Shown: one piece after another, positions 33,940 to 41,231 of the stretch
Numbering within the stretch: the first letter of the stretch is position 1
How the letters are laid out: every line of letters begins with the position of its first letter
Assembly (NCBI RefSeq): GCF_900168015.1
Contig: NZ_FUYR01000001.1
Coordinates: forward strand, 1,858,943 to 1,922,942
DNA: 64,000 bases
Direction: 5' to 3'
From: Daejeonella lutea
GTDB taxonomy: Bacteria > Bacteroidota > Bacteroidia > Sphingobacteriales > Sphingobacteriaceae
Program-made: the position numbers and the translations under genes
Notes under the pieces: model-generated
Databases searched by the model: none
Told to the model about the DNA's origin: nothing
The model's input: only the letters and a program-made list of their open reading frames with translations

Positions 33940-36051
33940 ATGAGGTTTAAATGTTTTTCCTTGCTAGTTGCCTGTTTCGCTTGCCTGCAGGCCAGTGCCC
34001 AGGTAGATTCAATCTCAACGCTATCGGATCTGTCTTTAGAAGAATTACTTAACGTTAAAGTAATCACAGCCTCAGGCTATCTTCAAAAAACCTCTGAAGC
34101 CCCATCTACCATTCAGGTGATAAGCGCTAAACAGATTGCCGAAAGAGGATACGAAGAGCTGACGGATGCTCTGCGTGACATCCCAGGCATAGACATGATT
34201 CATCTAAACGGTTACGCACCTACCCTTATCTATTTCAGGGGAATGTACGGAGCAGAGAACTTGCGGGCATTGCTAATGATTGACGGGATAGTTGAGAATA
34301 ATATTATCGGCAGCAATGACATGGCGGGGCCTGCTTATAACCTCCACAATGCCGAACGTATAGAAATCATCTGGGGGCCGGCATCTGTGCTGTATGGGGC
34401 CAATGCATACGGAGGCGTGATCAATATTATCACTAAAAAAGGCGCAGACGTTAATGGTGTAGTTGCCGAAAAGGGCTTTGGTACATTCAATGCTTCCATG
34501 GACAAAGTCAGCATGGGTGTTCGCACTACAAAATTTGACATTTCCCTATCAGGGTCTTTGTACAGCACCGATGGGCCGAGATTCTCTAACAGGGACCCAA
34601 ATTATACGGCATCATATGTTGATAAGGCATATTCAATAACCGGCTCCCTGGGATATATCGCCCGTCGATCTGTAACGACTCTGGGTTTTCGGGCTTACCG
34701 CACGCCTATGGGTTGGGGAACGTTTTTCAATAGTCCGACTCAATTTCTCGGCCTGCCTTCCCAGGGATATGAAAATAAAGGGGTGCTGGGCCTTCTTACC
34801 CGAGATGTGAGAAACGAACGTTCGGGACTTGAATCTCCGTATGCACGTACGATTTTCCTGCAAAATGAATTTAAACCCACCGAGAAATTCAGCCTCCTGA
34901 CACGCGCAGTATACCGCGAAACTGGTATCGGCGAGGATTCATACGTATACCTTACAGTCGACGGCAAGAAGCTCTACCGGATTATTACAGCGAGCCAATC
35001 AACCCGCGGGTTTGGTGAGGTGCTAGGAAATTATAGCCCTTCAAAAAATCATAAACTTTCGGCTGGAATTCAGTTTTTCCGGGACAACGTAGAAAAAGGC
35101 AGCCGACAAGCCACAATTGACACAAACACAGTATACCTTATCGATGGAAAGCAAGTTGTGGCCAATTTATACTCTACGTTTTTGCCCAGAAAATATGACC
35201 TGCGTAATAATATTGGGAGCTACCTGCAATACATTCATACAAGCGAATTTCTACGAAAGACTAATTTTACCTTCGGAGCACGCTATGACTATAATAGTTA
35301 TTATGGCAGTAATTTCAGCCCAAGGGTAGCTATTGTCAATCAGCCAACCGATGAACTTACTGTTAAATTGCAATATGGCACAGCCTACCGTGCGCCTACC
35401 AACACCGAGATCTATCAGGCTCCACTTAACGTGAAATTAAAAGAGGAAAAAATCCGAACCTACGAGTTAAACCTGGGGTACGAAATTTCTAAAAGAGCCA
35501 TGTTCCAATTGAACGGATTTCGAAACAAGCTGTCGGATGTAATAACTATTGGCAACCTCTCATCCAATCTTACAGTAAATAAAAATCCGGCAGAACTAAC
35601 CATTCACGGGATAGAAGGACAAATGGACTATGTGTATTCATCGAAGCTGTCAACTTTTGTGAATTTTACTATTCAGGATGGCCGGGGAAAGAATACCCTT
35701 ACCAATCAGAAAGGGCCTGTGCCTGGAATAGCAAATTTTAAAGGAAATGCCGGGTTATCATTAAATGTACAAGACCTATTCAATGTAAGTCTTACAGGTA
35801 ATCTGATCGGTAAACGGCGTGCGCCGGCTACGAGTCCTTATGGCTCGGTCGACGGGTACTTTTTGACACATTTAAACTTCAGGACCAGGGCTCTTTTCAA
35901 TGAGCGTGTTACGGCCAGCCTCAATATCCATAACCTGTTCAACACCGAATGGCTTGATCCGGGATTCAGAACGGCCGATGGATTCCTCTTCTCCACAGTT
36001 TTGGAGCAGCCGCGTAGAACTGGCATGCTTAAAGTCGCCGTACGCTTGTAG
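33940..36051 (+). CDS. TonB-dependent outer membrane receptor
   Basis: 703 residues with a signal peptide (LLVACFACLQASAQ). The plug carries DLSLEELLNVKVITASG, a TonB box-like start, then PSTIQVISAKQIAERGYEEL, LRDIPGIDMI and IEIIWGPASVLYGANAYGGV; the barrel ends with RRTGMLKVAVRL. It is the colicin-I-receptor/BtuB type rather than SusC type. In YfiR-linked operons such receptors carry the outer part of a signal path; a ligand is unknown. It is followed at 11 nt by yfiR and then a sensor kinase, so the three genes form one operon. Confidence 0.93.
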   Translation: MRFKCFSLLVACFACLQASAQVDSISTLSDLSLEELLNVKVITASGYLQKTSEAPSTIQVISAKQIAERGYEELTDALRDIPGIDMIHLNGYAPTLIYFRGMYGAENLRALLMIDGIVENNIIGSNDMAGPAYNLHNAERIEIIWGPASVLYGANAYGGVINIITKKGADVNGVVAEKGFGTFNASMDKVSMGVRTTKFDISLSGSLYSTDGPRFSNRDPNYTASYVDKAYSITGSLGYIARRSVTTLGFRAYRTPMGWGTFFNSPTQFLGLPSQGYENKGVLGLLTRDVRNERSGLESPYARTIFLQNEFKPTEKFSLLTRAVYRETGIGEDSYVYLTVDGKKLYRIITASQSTRGFGEVLGNYSPSKNHKLSAGIQFFRDNVEKGSRQATIDTNTVYLIDGKQVVANLYSTFLPRKYDLRNNIGSYLQYIHTSEFLRKTNFTFGARYDYNSYYGSNFSPRVAIVNQPTDELTVKLQYGTAYRAPTNTEIYQAPLNVKLKEEKIRTYELNLGYEISKRAMFQLNGFRNKLSDVITIGNLSSNLTVNKNPAELTIHGIEGQMDYVYSSKLSTFVNFTIQDGRGKNTLTNQKGPVPGIANFKGNAGLSLNVQDLFNVSLTGNLIGKRRAPATSPYGSVDGYFLTHLNFRTRALFNERVTASLNIHNLFNTEWLDPGFRTADGFLFSTVLEQPRRTGMLKVAVRL

Positions 36052-36062
36052 AATATAAATTG

Positions 36063-36614
36063 ATGAGGATTAAACAATTCATATTCATATTTCTGACATC
36101 AATTCTGGTGCTGAGCAATTATGCGTTCCAGGTTAGGCAGCCTCAGGGTCAGGAGTATAATTTGAAAGCAGCCTTTCTATACCGCTTCCTGGATTATGTC
36201 GAGTGGAATAACAACAGCTCGTGGAATAACACAACCGAAGATCCTTTAAGAATTGCCATCCTTGGTGAGTCTGGTCTTTATGGCCCCCTGATGGAAATCA
36301 GCAGGGATAAAAAAGCCGGAACAAGAACAATCAGGGTCCGACAAATCAATAGTGTAAGTGAAATCGGATCAAGCCAGGTGATCTTTGTCTCGAGGAATTA
36401 TAAGTATGGGATTGACGCTGTGCTTAACCGGATGCTCGATAAGCCCGCATTAATCATTAGTGAGCAGAAAGGCGACGTAGAAAAGGGAAGCCATATAAAT
36501 TTCCTGATCGCCGATAATAAGTTAAAGTTTGAGGTTAATCTGAAAACAGCTGCACGATCAGGAATCAAGATCGGGTCACAGTTGCTGCAGCATGCTACAT
36601 TAATTAAAAAATAA
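36063..36614 (+). CDS. YfiR-family periplasmic protein
   Basis: 183 residues from ATG 36063 (MRIKQFIFIFLTSILVLS); a TTG one codon upstream is the alternative. After the signal peptide come YNLKAAFLYRFLDYVEW, the first YfiR motif, then LRIAILGESGLYGPL, VIFVSRNYKYGIDAVL and GSHINFLIADNKLKFEVNLK, ending in KIGSQLLQHATLI. In Pseudomonas YfiR binds the periplasmic CHASE8 part of YfiN and represses it. Here the next gene encodes a CHASE8-like sensor kinase, so a similar brake is likely. The cysteines that form disulfides in Pseudomonas YfiR are absent. Confidence 0.9.
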   Translation: MRIKQFIFIFLTSILVLSNYAFQVRQPQGQEYNLKAAFLYRFLDYVEWNNNSSWNNTTEDPLRIAILGESGLYGPLMEISRDKKAGTRTIRVRQINSVSEIGSSQVIFVSRNYKYGIDAVLNRMLDKPALIISEQKGDVEKGSHINFLIADNKLKFEVNLKTAARSGIKIGSQLLQHATLIKK

Positions 36615-36620
36615 AATTTA

Positions 36621-38009
36621 ATGATTGGTCTACGCGATTTTTCAATAAAGAATAAACTGGTGTTAATGCAGGTACTCACCTGCGTACTGGTTTTGGGTTT
36701 ATGTTTCGCGGCATTTGTGATCACCGACATTAATGGATATAAAGGCAGAAAGGTAGCCAGTACCATTTCCTTTGCGCAGGTTATCGGAAGCAACAGCATT
36801 TCCGCTATCCAGTTTCTGGATAACGAAGCTGCCGAGAAAACGCTGTTTGACCTTCAGGAGGTTGAGACAGACGTGGTTAACGCAAGTATTGTTGATAGCA
36901 GGGGGAAAATTTTTGCAGCGTATACCCGGCCAAATCAAACGACTCACGTCTTTAAGCCTCCGTTCAGGAATAGACATTGGTTTGATGATCAATATCTGTA
37001 TGTATATAAAAATATTGTCGACCAGCAGGGTCAAATATTCGGTACGGTTTGCCTGCAGGTAGAACTTTCACAGCTTGAAGCAATCAAAAAACAAAAATTC
37101 GAAATTGCATTTGTACTTCTATTCGTTGGTATCGCCCTTGCATTCCTGATCGCATACCTTAATCAGCGTTATATTTCGGCACCCATTCTTAATCTCGTAA
37201 ATGTGATGAAACAGATCCGGGAAAATAGTGATTACAGCCGCCATGTTGATGTAATTGGAAAAGACGAAATAAGTATCCTCTCTTCCGAGTTTAACAATTT
37301 GATGGATGAAGTAGCCAATAGTCATCGGAAAAAAGATGAGTTTATCGGGATAGCAAGTCATGAACTCAAAACACCCCTTACCAGCGTGAAGCTATACCTT
37401 GACGCCCTGTCTAAAATGAAGCATGAGCCCCTGGTTCACACCTTTATACTAAAATCAAAGGACGGTGTAAAAAAACTGCATAACCTTATCCTTGACCTGC
37501 TTGACGTATCGAAGATTGAGTCCGGACAGCTTCAGCTCAATCATAAAGATCTGTCCATAGACGATCTTATTGACGAATGTATTCAGGATGCGCAAATGAA
37601 CATTGTTAATCATACGATCCTAAGAGAAGGTACAAAATGCGATAAAATTATCCACGGAGACAGAGACAGGCTGGAGCAAGTTCTAATAAACCTCTTATCC
37701 AATGCCGCAAAATACTCACCCAACGGCACAAGCATCGCAGTAAAAACCGTCACATCAGACAATGATATTACGGTATCAGTTACCGATAGTGGAATTGGAA
37801 TTGCAGGGTCGGAACATAAGAAGATCTTCGGAAGGTTTTACAGGGCGAAAGATAGCAACTCGGTTATTTCAGGATTTGGACTGGGTTTATACATCTGTTC
37901 TCAGATTATAAAGAGACATAAGGGTAAAATTGGAGTAGACAGCCAGGAAGGGAAGGGTTCAACATTTTATTTTACCCTGCCTTTAAACGGAGAACAGAAG
38001 TTGAGTTGA
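36621..38009 (+). CDS. Sensor histidine kinase with CHASE8-like periplasmic domain
   Basis: 462 residues. Helix one at about 13-35, periplasmic domain 36-160 (VIGSNSISAIQFLDNEAAEK, VVNASIVDSRGKIFAAY) resembling CHASE8, helix two at 161-181, HAMP 182-235, HisKA with FIGIASHELKTPLTSVKL (H247), and HATPase with NLLSNAAKYSPNG, DSGIGI, GFGLGLYICSQI. In YfiN the same input ends in a GGDEF domain; here it ends in a kinase. It starts 6 nt after yfiR. No response regulator follows. The TGA stop lies within a heptamer-type repeat. Confidence 0.93.
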   Translation: MIGLRDFSIKNKLVLMQVLTCVLVLGLCFAAFVITDINGYKGRKVASTISFAQVIGSNSISAIQFLDNEAAEKTLFDLQEVETDVVNASIVDSRGKIFAAYTRPNQTTHVFKPPFRNRHWFDDQYLYVYKNIVDQQGQIFGTVCLQVELSQLEAIKKQKFEIAFVLLFVGIALAFLIAYLNQRYISAPILNLVNVMKQIRENSDYSRHVDVIGKDEISILSSEFNNLMDEVANSHRKKDEFIGIASHELKTPLTSVKLYLDALSKMKHEPLVHTFILKSKDGVKKLHNLILDLLDVSKIESGQLQLNHKDLSIDDLIDECIQDAQMNIVNHTILREGTKCDKIIHGDRDRLEQVLINLLSNAAKYSPNGTSIAVKTVTSDNDITVSVTDSGIGIAGSEHKKIFGRFYRAKDSNSVISGFGLGLYICSQIIKRHKGKIGVDSQEGKGSTFYFTLPLNGEQKLS

Positions 38010-38176
38010 GAATAGAGAATAGAGAGTGGCAAAGGTTTTTAGAACCATCATACTCTTCACCAGCAAGCCGAAAAATTCTGAGGTCTGAGATCTGACTGGT
38101 TGGAGATACATCAAATATGGAGGGTCGGCAATCCATCAGACATCTGTCCGCCGACATCCGACTTCAGCTTTTATTC
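37998..38176. repeat. Heptamer-like repeats with inverted arms
   Basis: From the kinase stop codon onward: GAATAGA twice in 7-nt register (38010-38023), then a GGTCTGA-type arm near 38077-38097 and an oppositely oriented arm near 38135-38170 (ATCTGTCCGCCGACATCC). The right arm reads TCGGATG-TCGGCGG-ACAGATG on the minus strand. More decayed than the other arrays. Confidence 0.6.
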
Positions 38177-38177
38177 G

Positions 38178-38185
38178 TATTTTTG
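38178..38185 (+). promoter_or_regulatory. -7 box next to the start codon
   Basis: TATTTTTG matches TAnnTTTG and ends 3 nt before the ATG at 38189, so the RNA would begin at or just after the start codon. This suggests a leaderless or nearly leaderless mRNA. Confidence 0.55.
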
Positions 38186-38188
38186 TAC

Positions 38189-38671
38189 ATGAATATTTCA
38201 GAAAATTCACGCATTTGGATCTATCAGGCCAATCGGATTCTAAGTTCTGAGGAGGAACAAAAAATTCAGCAAAAGCTTAATGACTTCACATCCCAATGGC
38301 AGGCACATGGCCATGACCTGGCTGCACATGGAGAGATTCGCCATCATCAGTTTATTATTTTATCGGTAGATGAACAGGTTGCCGGCGCTACTGGTTGTTC
38401 GATAGATAAATCCGTTTACCTGATGAAAGAAATAGAGCAGGAATTTGACCTTGATCTTTTCGACCGTTTCAGGATTGCTTACCGCCAGGGAGCTGAAGTG
38501 GTAAATTGCAGTCGCGAGGAGTTTGAGGAACTCTTAAACCAAGGTACGCTTAGCCGGGATTCTATCGTTTTTAACAATATGATATCTACACGGAAAGACC
38601 TCAATAATTTGTGGGAAGTCGCCATCAAAGACAGCTGGCATGCTCAAGTTTTTGCAGACAAAATCGCCTGA
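38189..38671 (+). CDS. Conserved cytoplasmic protein often labelled ABC transporter ATPase, no ATPase motif
   Basis: 160 residues from ATG 38189 (MNISENSRIWIYQANRILSS); the upstream extension lies in repeat and promoter DNA. Segments such as FTSQWQAHGHDLAAHGEIRH, FIILSVDEQVAGATGCSIDK and EEFEELLNQGTLSRDSIVFN are recognisable from a Bacteroidota protein family commonly given the name ABC transporter ATPase. There is no Walker A or signature motif, so that name is not supported. GCSID with conserved cysteine and the compact alpha/beta pattern could mean an enzyme, but nothing firmer can be said. Confidence 0.72.
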   Translation: MNISENSRIWIYQANRILSSEEEQKIQQKLNDFTSQWQAHGHDLAAHGEIRHHQFIILSVDEQVAGATGCSIDKSVYLMKEIEQEFDLDLFDRFRIAYRQGAEVVNCSREEFEELLNQGTLSRDSIVFNNMISTRKDLNNLWEVAIKDSWHAQVFADKIA

Positions 38672-38700
38672 TCCTTTTAGCAGAACCTTCAAAAAATGAT

Positions 38701-39420
38701 TTAAAAAGGCAGCTTACCTAACCTGTTCATATTACGTAAAATAAGACGTTGTTTGCGATAAATATATGAGGTTGGTTTAGCCGGAGACCATCTCCGAGGA
38801 TTGGGAAATACTGCTACTAATAGTGCAGCCTGTTGTTTAGTCATACTTACTGCAGATTTGTGGTAGTAATTCCAGGATGCAGCTTCAGCCCCATAAAGTC
38901 CATCACCTGTTTCAATCACATTTAAATAAACTTCAAGGATACGCTCCTTACTCCATAAAAGTTCTATCAGGCCAGTAAAATAACCTTCAAAAGCTTTGCG
39001 GATATACGAACGTCCAGGCCATAAAAAAACATTCTTTGCCGTCTGCTGGCTGATTGTGCTTGCACCGATCACACGCTTACTTTTCTGATTTTTCTCAAAG
39101 GCATTTTCCATGGCTTTAAAATCAAAGCCCCAATGCTTCAGAAAATTCACGTCCTCACCGGCGATAGCTGCTTTCTTTAAATTATCTGATAGATCTTCAA
39201 ACCGAATCCATTCTTTCTCGATCTTCCATTTCTTTCCTGCAGCCTTTTGTTCAATACCACGCTGTAACATAAGGAAAGTAATCGGAGGATTGATGAACTT
39301 CAAGGCAAGCACCCAGAAAAATGTAATCCCGATAAACCAGAGAATGACTTTTCCGAGAATTCGGCCGTACTTTTTTAGTTTGGATTGGGGAGCGGGTCTG
39401 GTGGATCTTCGTTTTGCCAT
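38701..39420 (-). CDS. mtgA: Monofunctional peptidoglycan glycosyltransferase MtgA
   Basis: 239 residues, usual length for MtgA. One N-terminal helix (VILWFIGITFFWVLALKF), then a GT51 domain: AAIAGEDVNFLKHWGFD with the catalytic glutamate in AGED, GASTISQQTAKNVFLWPGRS, RKAFEGYFTGLIELLWSKER, ILEVYLNVIETGDGLYGAEA. It polymerises lipid II into glycan strands at the outer face of the inner membrane, without a transpeptidase domain. Monocistronic, convergent with the 160-residue protein gene. Confidence 0.96.
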   Translation of the reverse strand: MAKRRSTRPAPQSKLKKYGRILGKVILWFIGITFFWVLALKFINPPITFLMLQRGIEQKAAGKKWKIEKEWIRFEDLSDNLKKAAIAGEDVNFLKHWGFDFKAMENAFEKNQKSKRVIGASTISQQTAKNVFLWPGRSYIRKAFEGYFTGLIELLWSKERILEVYLNVIETGDGLYGAEAASWNYYHKSAVSMTKQQAALLVAVFPNPRRWSPAKPTSYIYRKQRLILRNMNRLGKLPF

Positions 39421-39540
39421 TTTGGCTGGTTGTTAGTTGTTCGTGATGATTGCCAGGCTTATATGAGAGGCATTTTCAAATGTCTTTATTGTTAAATATC
39501 CGGATAGGCAAGTTACGATAAGCTGCGATTCCTGAAAATA

Positions 39541-39576
39541 AAAAATGCCTTCTGAAATTAATCAGAAAGCATTTTA
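39541..39576 (-). terminator. Terminator of the rpsF-rpsR-rplI operon
   Basis: AAATGC...TTCTGA (39543-39555) pairs with TCAGAA...GCATTT (39562-39574); the minus strand continues with a T-run. It lies 125 nt beyond the rplI stop. Confidence 0.8.
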
Positions 39577-39661
39577 TTTATTGAATATCTATTATGTTTT
39601 ACCAGTGTACCGATGAAAATTACCAGGCTGGTTGGATAACAATTAGCTCGTTAGCCTTGAC

Positions 39662-39689
39662 GTCATTTACCTGTTAACAGGTAAATGAC
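39662..39689. repeat. 28-bp perfect palindrome just after rplI
   Basis: Half-site GTCATTTACCTGTT followed by its exact reverse complement, no mismatch and no spacer. It begins 13 nt past the rplI stop codon. No T-run follows, so it is not a typical terminator; it could bind a dimeric protein or stabilise the mRNA end. Confidence 0.85.
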
Positions 39690-39702
39690 ATCTGGCAACT
39701 CA

Positions 39703-40146
39703 CTACTCTGCTACTACCTCAAACGGAACCTTCACCTTCACTTCTTTGTGTAGATTCAAGTTTGCGATGTATTCACCAACAAACTTAGGCTCAGTTTCAA
39801 ATGTTATGCGTCTGCGGTCTACATCAAATCCTTCTTTCTTCAAAGCATCAGCAATTTGAATGGTATTCACTGATCCGAAGATCTTACCACTCTCACCAGC
39901 TTTCGCGCCGATAGACAATTTAACACCTTCAAGCTTGCCTGCAATTGCATCAGCATCTTTCTTGATCTTATCTTGTTTAAAAGCAGCTTGCTTGAGGTTT
40001 TCAGCTAATACTTTCTTTGCTGATCCTGTAGCCAATGTTGCATAACCCTTTGGTATAAGGAAGTTACGACCGTATCCTGGCTTTACATTTACAACATCAT
40101 CTTTCTCTCCGAGATTCTTGATGTCTTGTTTTAAAATTAGTTCCAT
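39703..40146 (-). CDS. rplI: 50S ribosomal protein bL9
   Basis: 147 residues, normal length. N-terminal domain MELILKQDIKNLGEKDDVVN with VKPGYGRNFLIPKGYA, long connecting helix (ENLKQAAFKQDKIKKDADAI), then the C-terminal domain KIFGSVNTIQIADALKKEGF. It binds 23S rRNA at the base of the L1 stalk and helps frame maintenance. Last gene of the rpsF-rpsR-rplI operon, 15 nt after rpsR. Confidence 0.98.
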   Translation of the reverse strand: MELILKQDIKNLGEKDDVVNVKPGYGRNFLIPKGYATLATGSAKKVLAENLKQAAFKQDKIKKDADAIAGKLEGVKLSIGAKAGESGKIFGSVNTIQIADALKKEGFDVDRRRITFETEPKFVGEYIANLNLHKEVKVKVPFEVVAE

Positions 40147-40161
40147 GTCGCTTATCTCCCT

Positions 40162-40425
40162 CTATTTTAATGAATCAGTAACATAAGGTAATAACCCGAT
40201 ATGACGTGCACGCTTTACAGCTTGTGCAACTTTACGCTGGAACTTCAATGACGTACCCGTTAAACGGCGAGGTAAAACTTTACCCTGGTCATTTACAAAC
40301 TTCAATAAGAAGTTAGCATCCTTGTAATCGATATACTTAATTCCGTTCTTTCTGAAGCGGCAGTATTTCTTACGGCTCTCGTCAACTTTTGGAGCGGTAA
40401 CGTATTGGATTGTATCTTTTGCCAT
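40162..40425 (-). CDS. rpsR: 30S ribosomal protein bS18
   Basis: 87 residues. Core motifs KYCRFRKNGIKYIDYKDANF, GKVLPRRLTGTSLKFQRKVA and VKRARHIGLLPYV are textbook bS18. It forms a heterodimer with bS6 on the 30S platform. Its ATG overlaps the rpsF stop codon by one base (TAATG), so translation is coupled, matching equal need for the two proteins. Confidence 0.98.
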   Translation of the reverse strand: MAKDTIQYVTAPKVDESRKKYCRFRKNGIKYIDYKDANFLLKFVNDQGKVLPRRLTGTSLKFQRKVAQAVKRARHIGLLPYVTDSLK

Positions 40426-40793
40426 TATCTCGCTACCTCCTCAGTTTTAGATTCCTTGGGTTTGTTGAAAGCACCGCTGCGTTTTTTCTCACTGAAAGCA
40501 AGAGCGTGCTTGTCAAGCGCGACAGTTAAGAAACGCATGATACGTTCGTCACGTTTGTATTCAACCTCAAGTTTGTTAATAAACTCACCCGGAGCTTTGA
40601 ATGTAGTTAGGTGATAGTATCCTGTTGTTTTCTTTTGAATCGGATACGCTAGTTTTTTCAAACCCCAATTGTCTTCATGGACAATTTCGGCTCCGTTATC
40701 AGTCATTAGCTTGCCAAATTTGGTTAACACCTCTTTCGCAGCTTCTTCAGATAACAACGGGGTCAGAATGATCACTGTTTCGTACTGTTGCAT
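40425..40793 (-). CDS. rpsF: 30S ribosomal protein bS6
   Basis: 122 residues. MQQYETVIILTPLLSEEAAK, GAEIVHEDNWGLKKLAYPIQ, KTTGYYHLTTFKAP and DERIMRFLTVALDKHALAFS are the family pattern. Binds 16S rRNA together with bS18. First gene of the operon; its leader holds a structure like the known S6:S18 autoregulatory motif, described separately. Confidence 0.98.
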   Translation of the reverse strand: MQQYETVIILTPLLSEEAAKEVLTKFGKLMTDNGAEIVHEDNWGLKKLAYPIQKKTTGYYHLTTFKAPGEFINKLEVEYKRDERIMRFLTVALDKHALAFSEKKRSGAFNKPKESKTEEVAR

Positions 40794-40821
40794 TGTTGCT
40801 GTTTGTTTTTTAATTATTAAT

Positions 40822-40867
40822 CGCCACGGAACCTGCTAAACAGGATTCAAAGCGGGATGCAAAAATA
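40822..40867 (-). promoter_or_regulatory. rpsF promoter -7 box and possible S6:S18 leader motif
   Basis: The -7 box TATTTTTG lies at 40860-40867 on the minus strand, giving a leader of about 60 nt. In that leader the RNA AAUCCUG-UUUAG-CAGGUU forms a hairpin whose 3' side is followed by unpaired CCG, and outer bases CGCU can pair with GGCG. A bulged CCG next to such a hairpin is the recognised mark of the S6:S18-binding leader in many bacteria, where the heterodimer represses its own operon. Fit judged by eye only. Confidence 0.5.
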
Positions 40868-40980
40868 GGTATAATTTTCTATTTATCAAACGGTTTTAGA
40901 AAATGTTAACGAAGGAAGTGCTCTGCCAAGTTGGTCTTAGTTTAGCAGAAGAGTAATTTGGACTTATGAAGAGGAGAAGT

Positions 40981-41055
40981 TTACATTGTGTTCCTTTTAA
41001 CAATAAACACAATAAAGCCTATAGTGAATTTCAGATACTTATTAAATGTTTTCAT
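40981..41055 (-). CDS. Possible 24-residue hydrophobic peptide behind a dyad promoter
   Basis: ATG 41055 to TAA at 40981-40983. The product (MKTFNKYLKFTIGF, then a hydrophobic run, then KRNTM) would be a single membrane helix with basic ends. It is the first plausible frame downstream of dyad site 5; an alternative ATG 5 nt upstream in another frame gives only six codons. Rest of the 438-nt interval 40794-41231 shows no other gene on this strand. Treat as a candidate. Confidence 0.35.
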   Translation of the reverse strand: MKTFNKYLKFTIGFIVFIVKRNTM

Positions 41056-41073
41056 CGCCCATCGCTAGTTCTA

Positions 41074-41120
41074 CAAAGATGAATTTAAGGCTCCACATGA
41101 GCCATACCCGAAAACGGGTA
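41074..41120 (-). promoter_or_regulatory. Dyad promoter, site 5
   Basis: TACCC-GAAAAC-GGGTA is a perfect dyad at 41105-41120. Read on the minus strand, 25 nt later stands CATCTTTG (41074-41081), one change from TAnnTTTG. The plus strand has no -7 box at the same distance, so the site should serve the leftward direction, not dnaX. Confidence 0.55.
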
Positions 41121-41231
41121 TTTTAGTTAACAGCCATCACACGGGAAATGTTTTCAAATTTCTGCCGACAGTTAATAAAAAACTGAATCTAAGTTTGGTT
41201 TAACCCGTTGCACTTTCTAATTTAGGACCCG

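Noticed and set aside
38189-38671. ABC transporter ATPase
   Set aside because: No Walker A, Walker B or signature motif; the usual database name is not supported by sequence.
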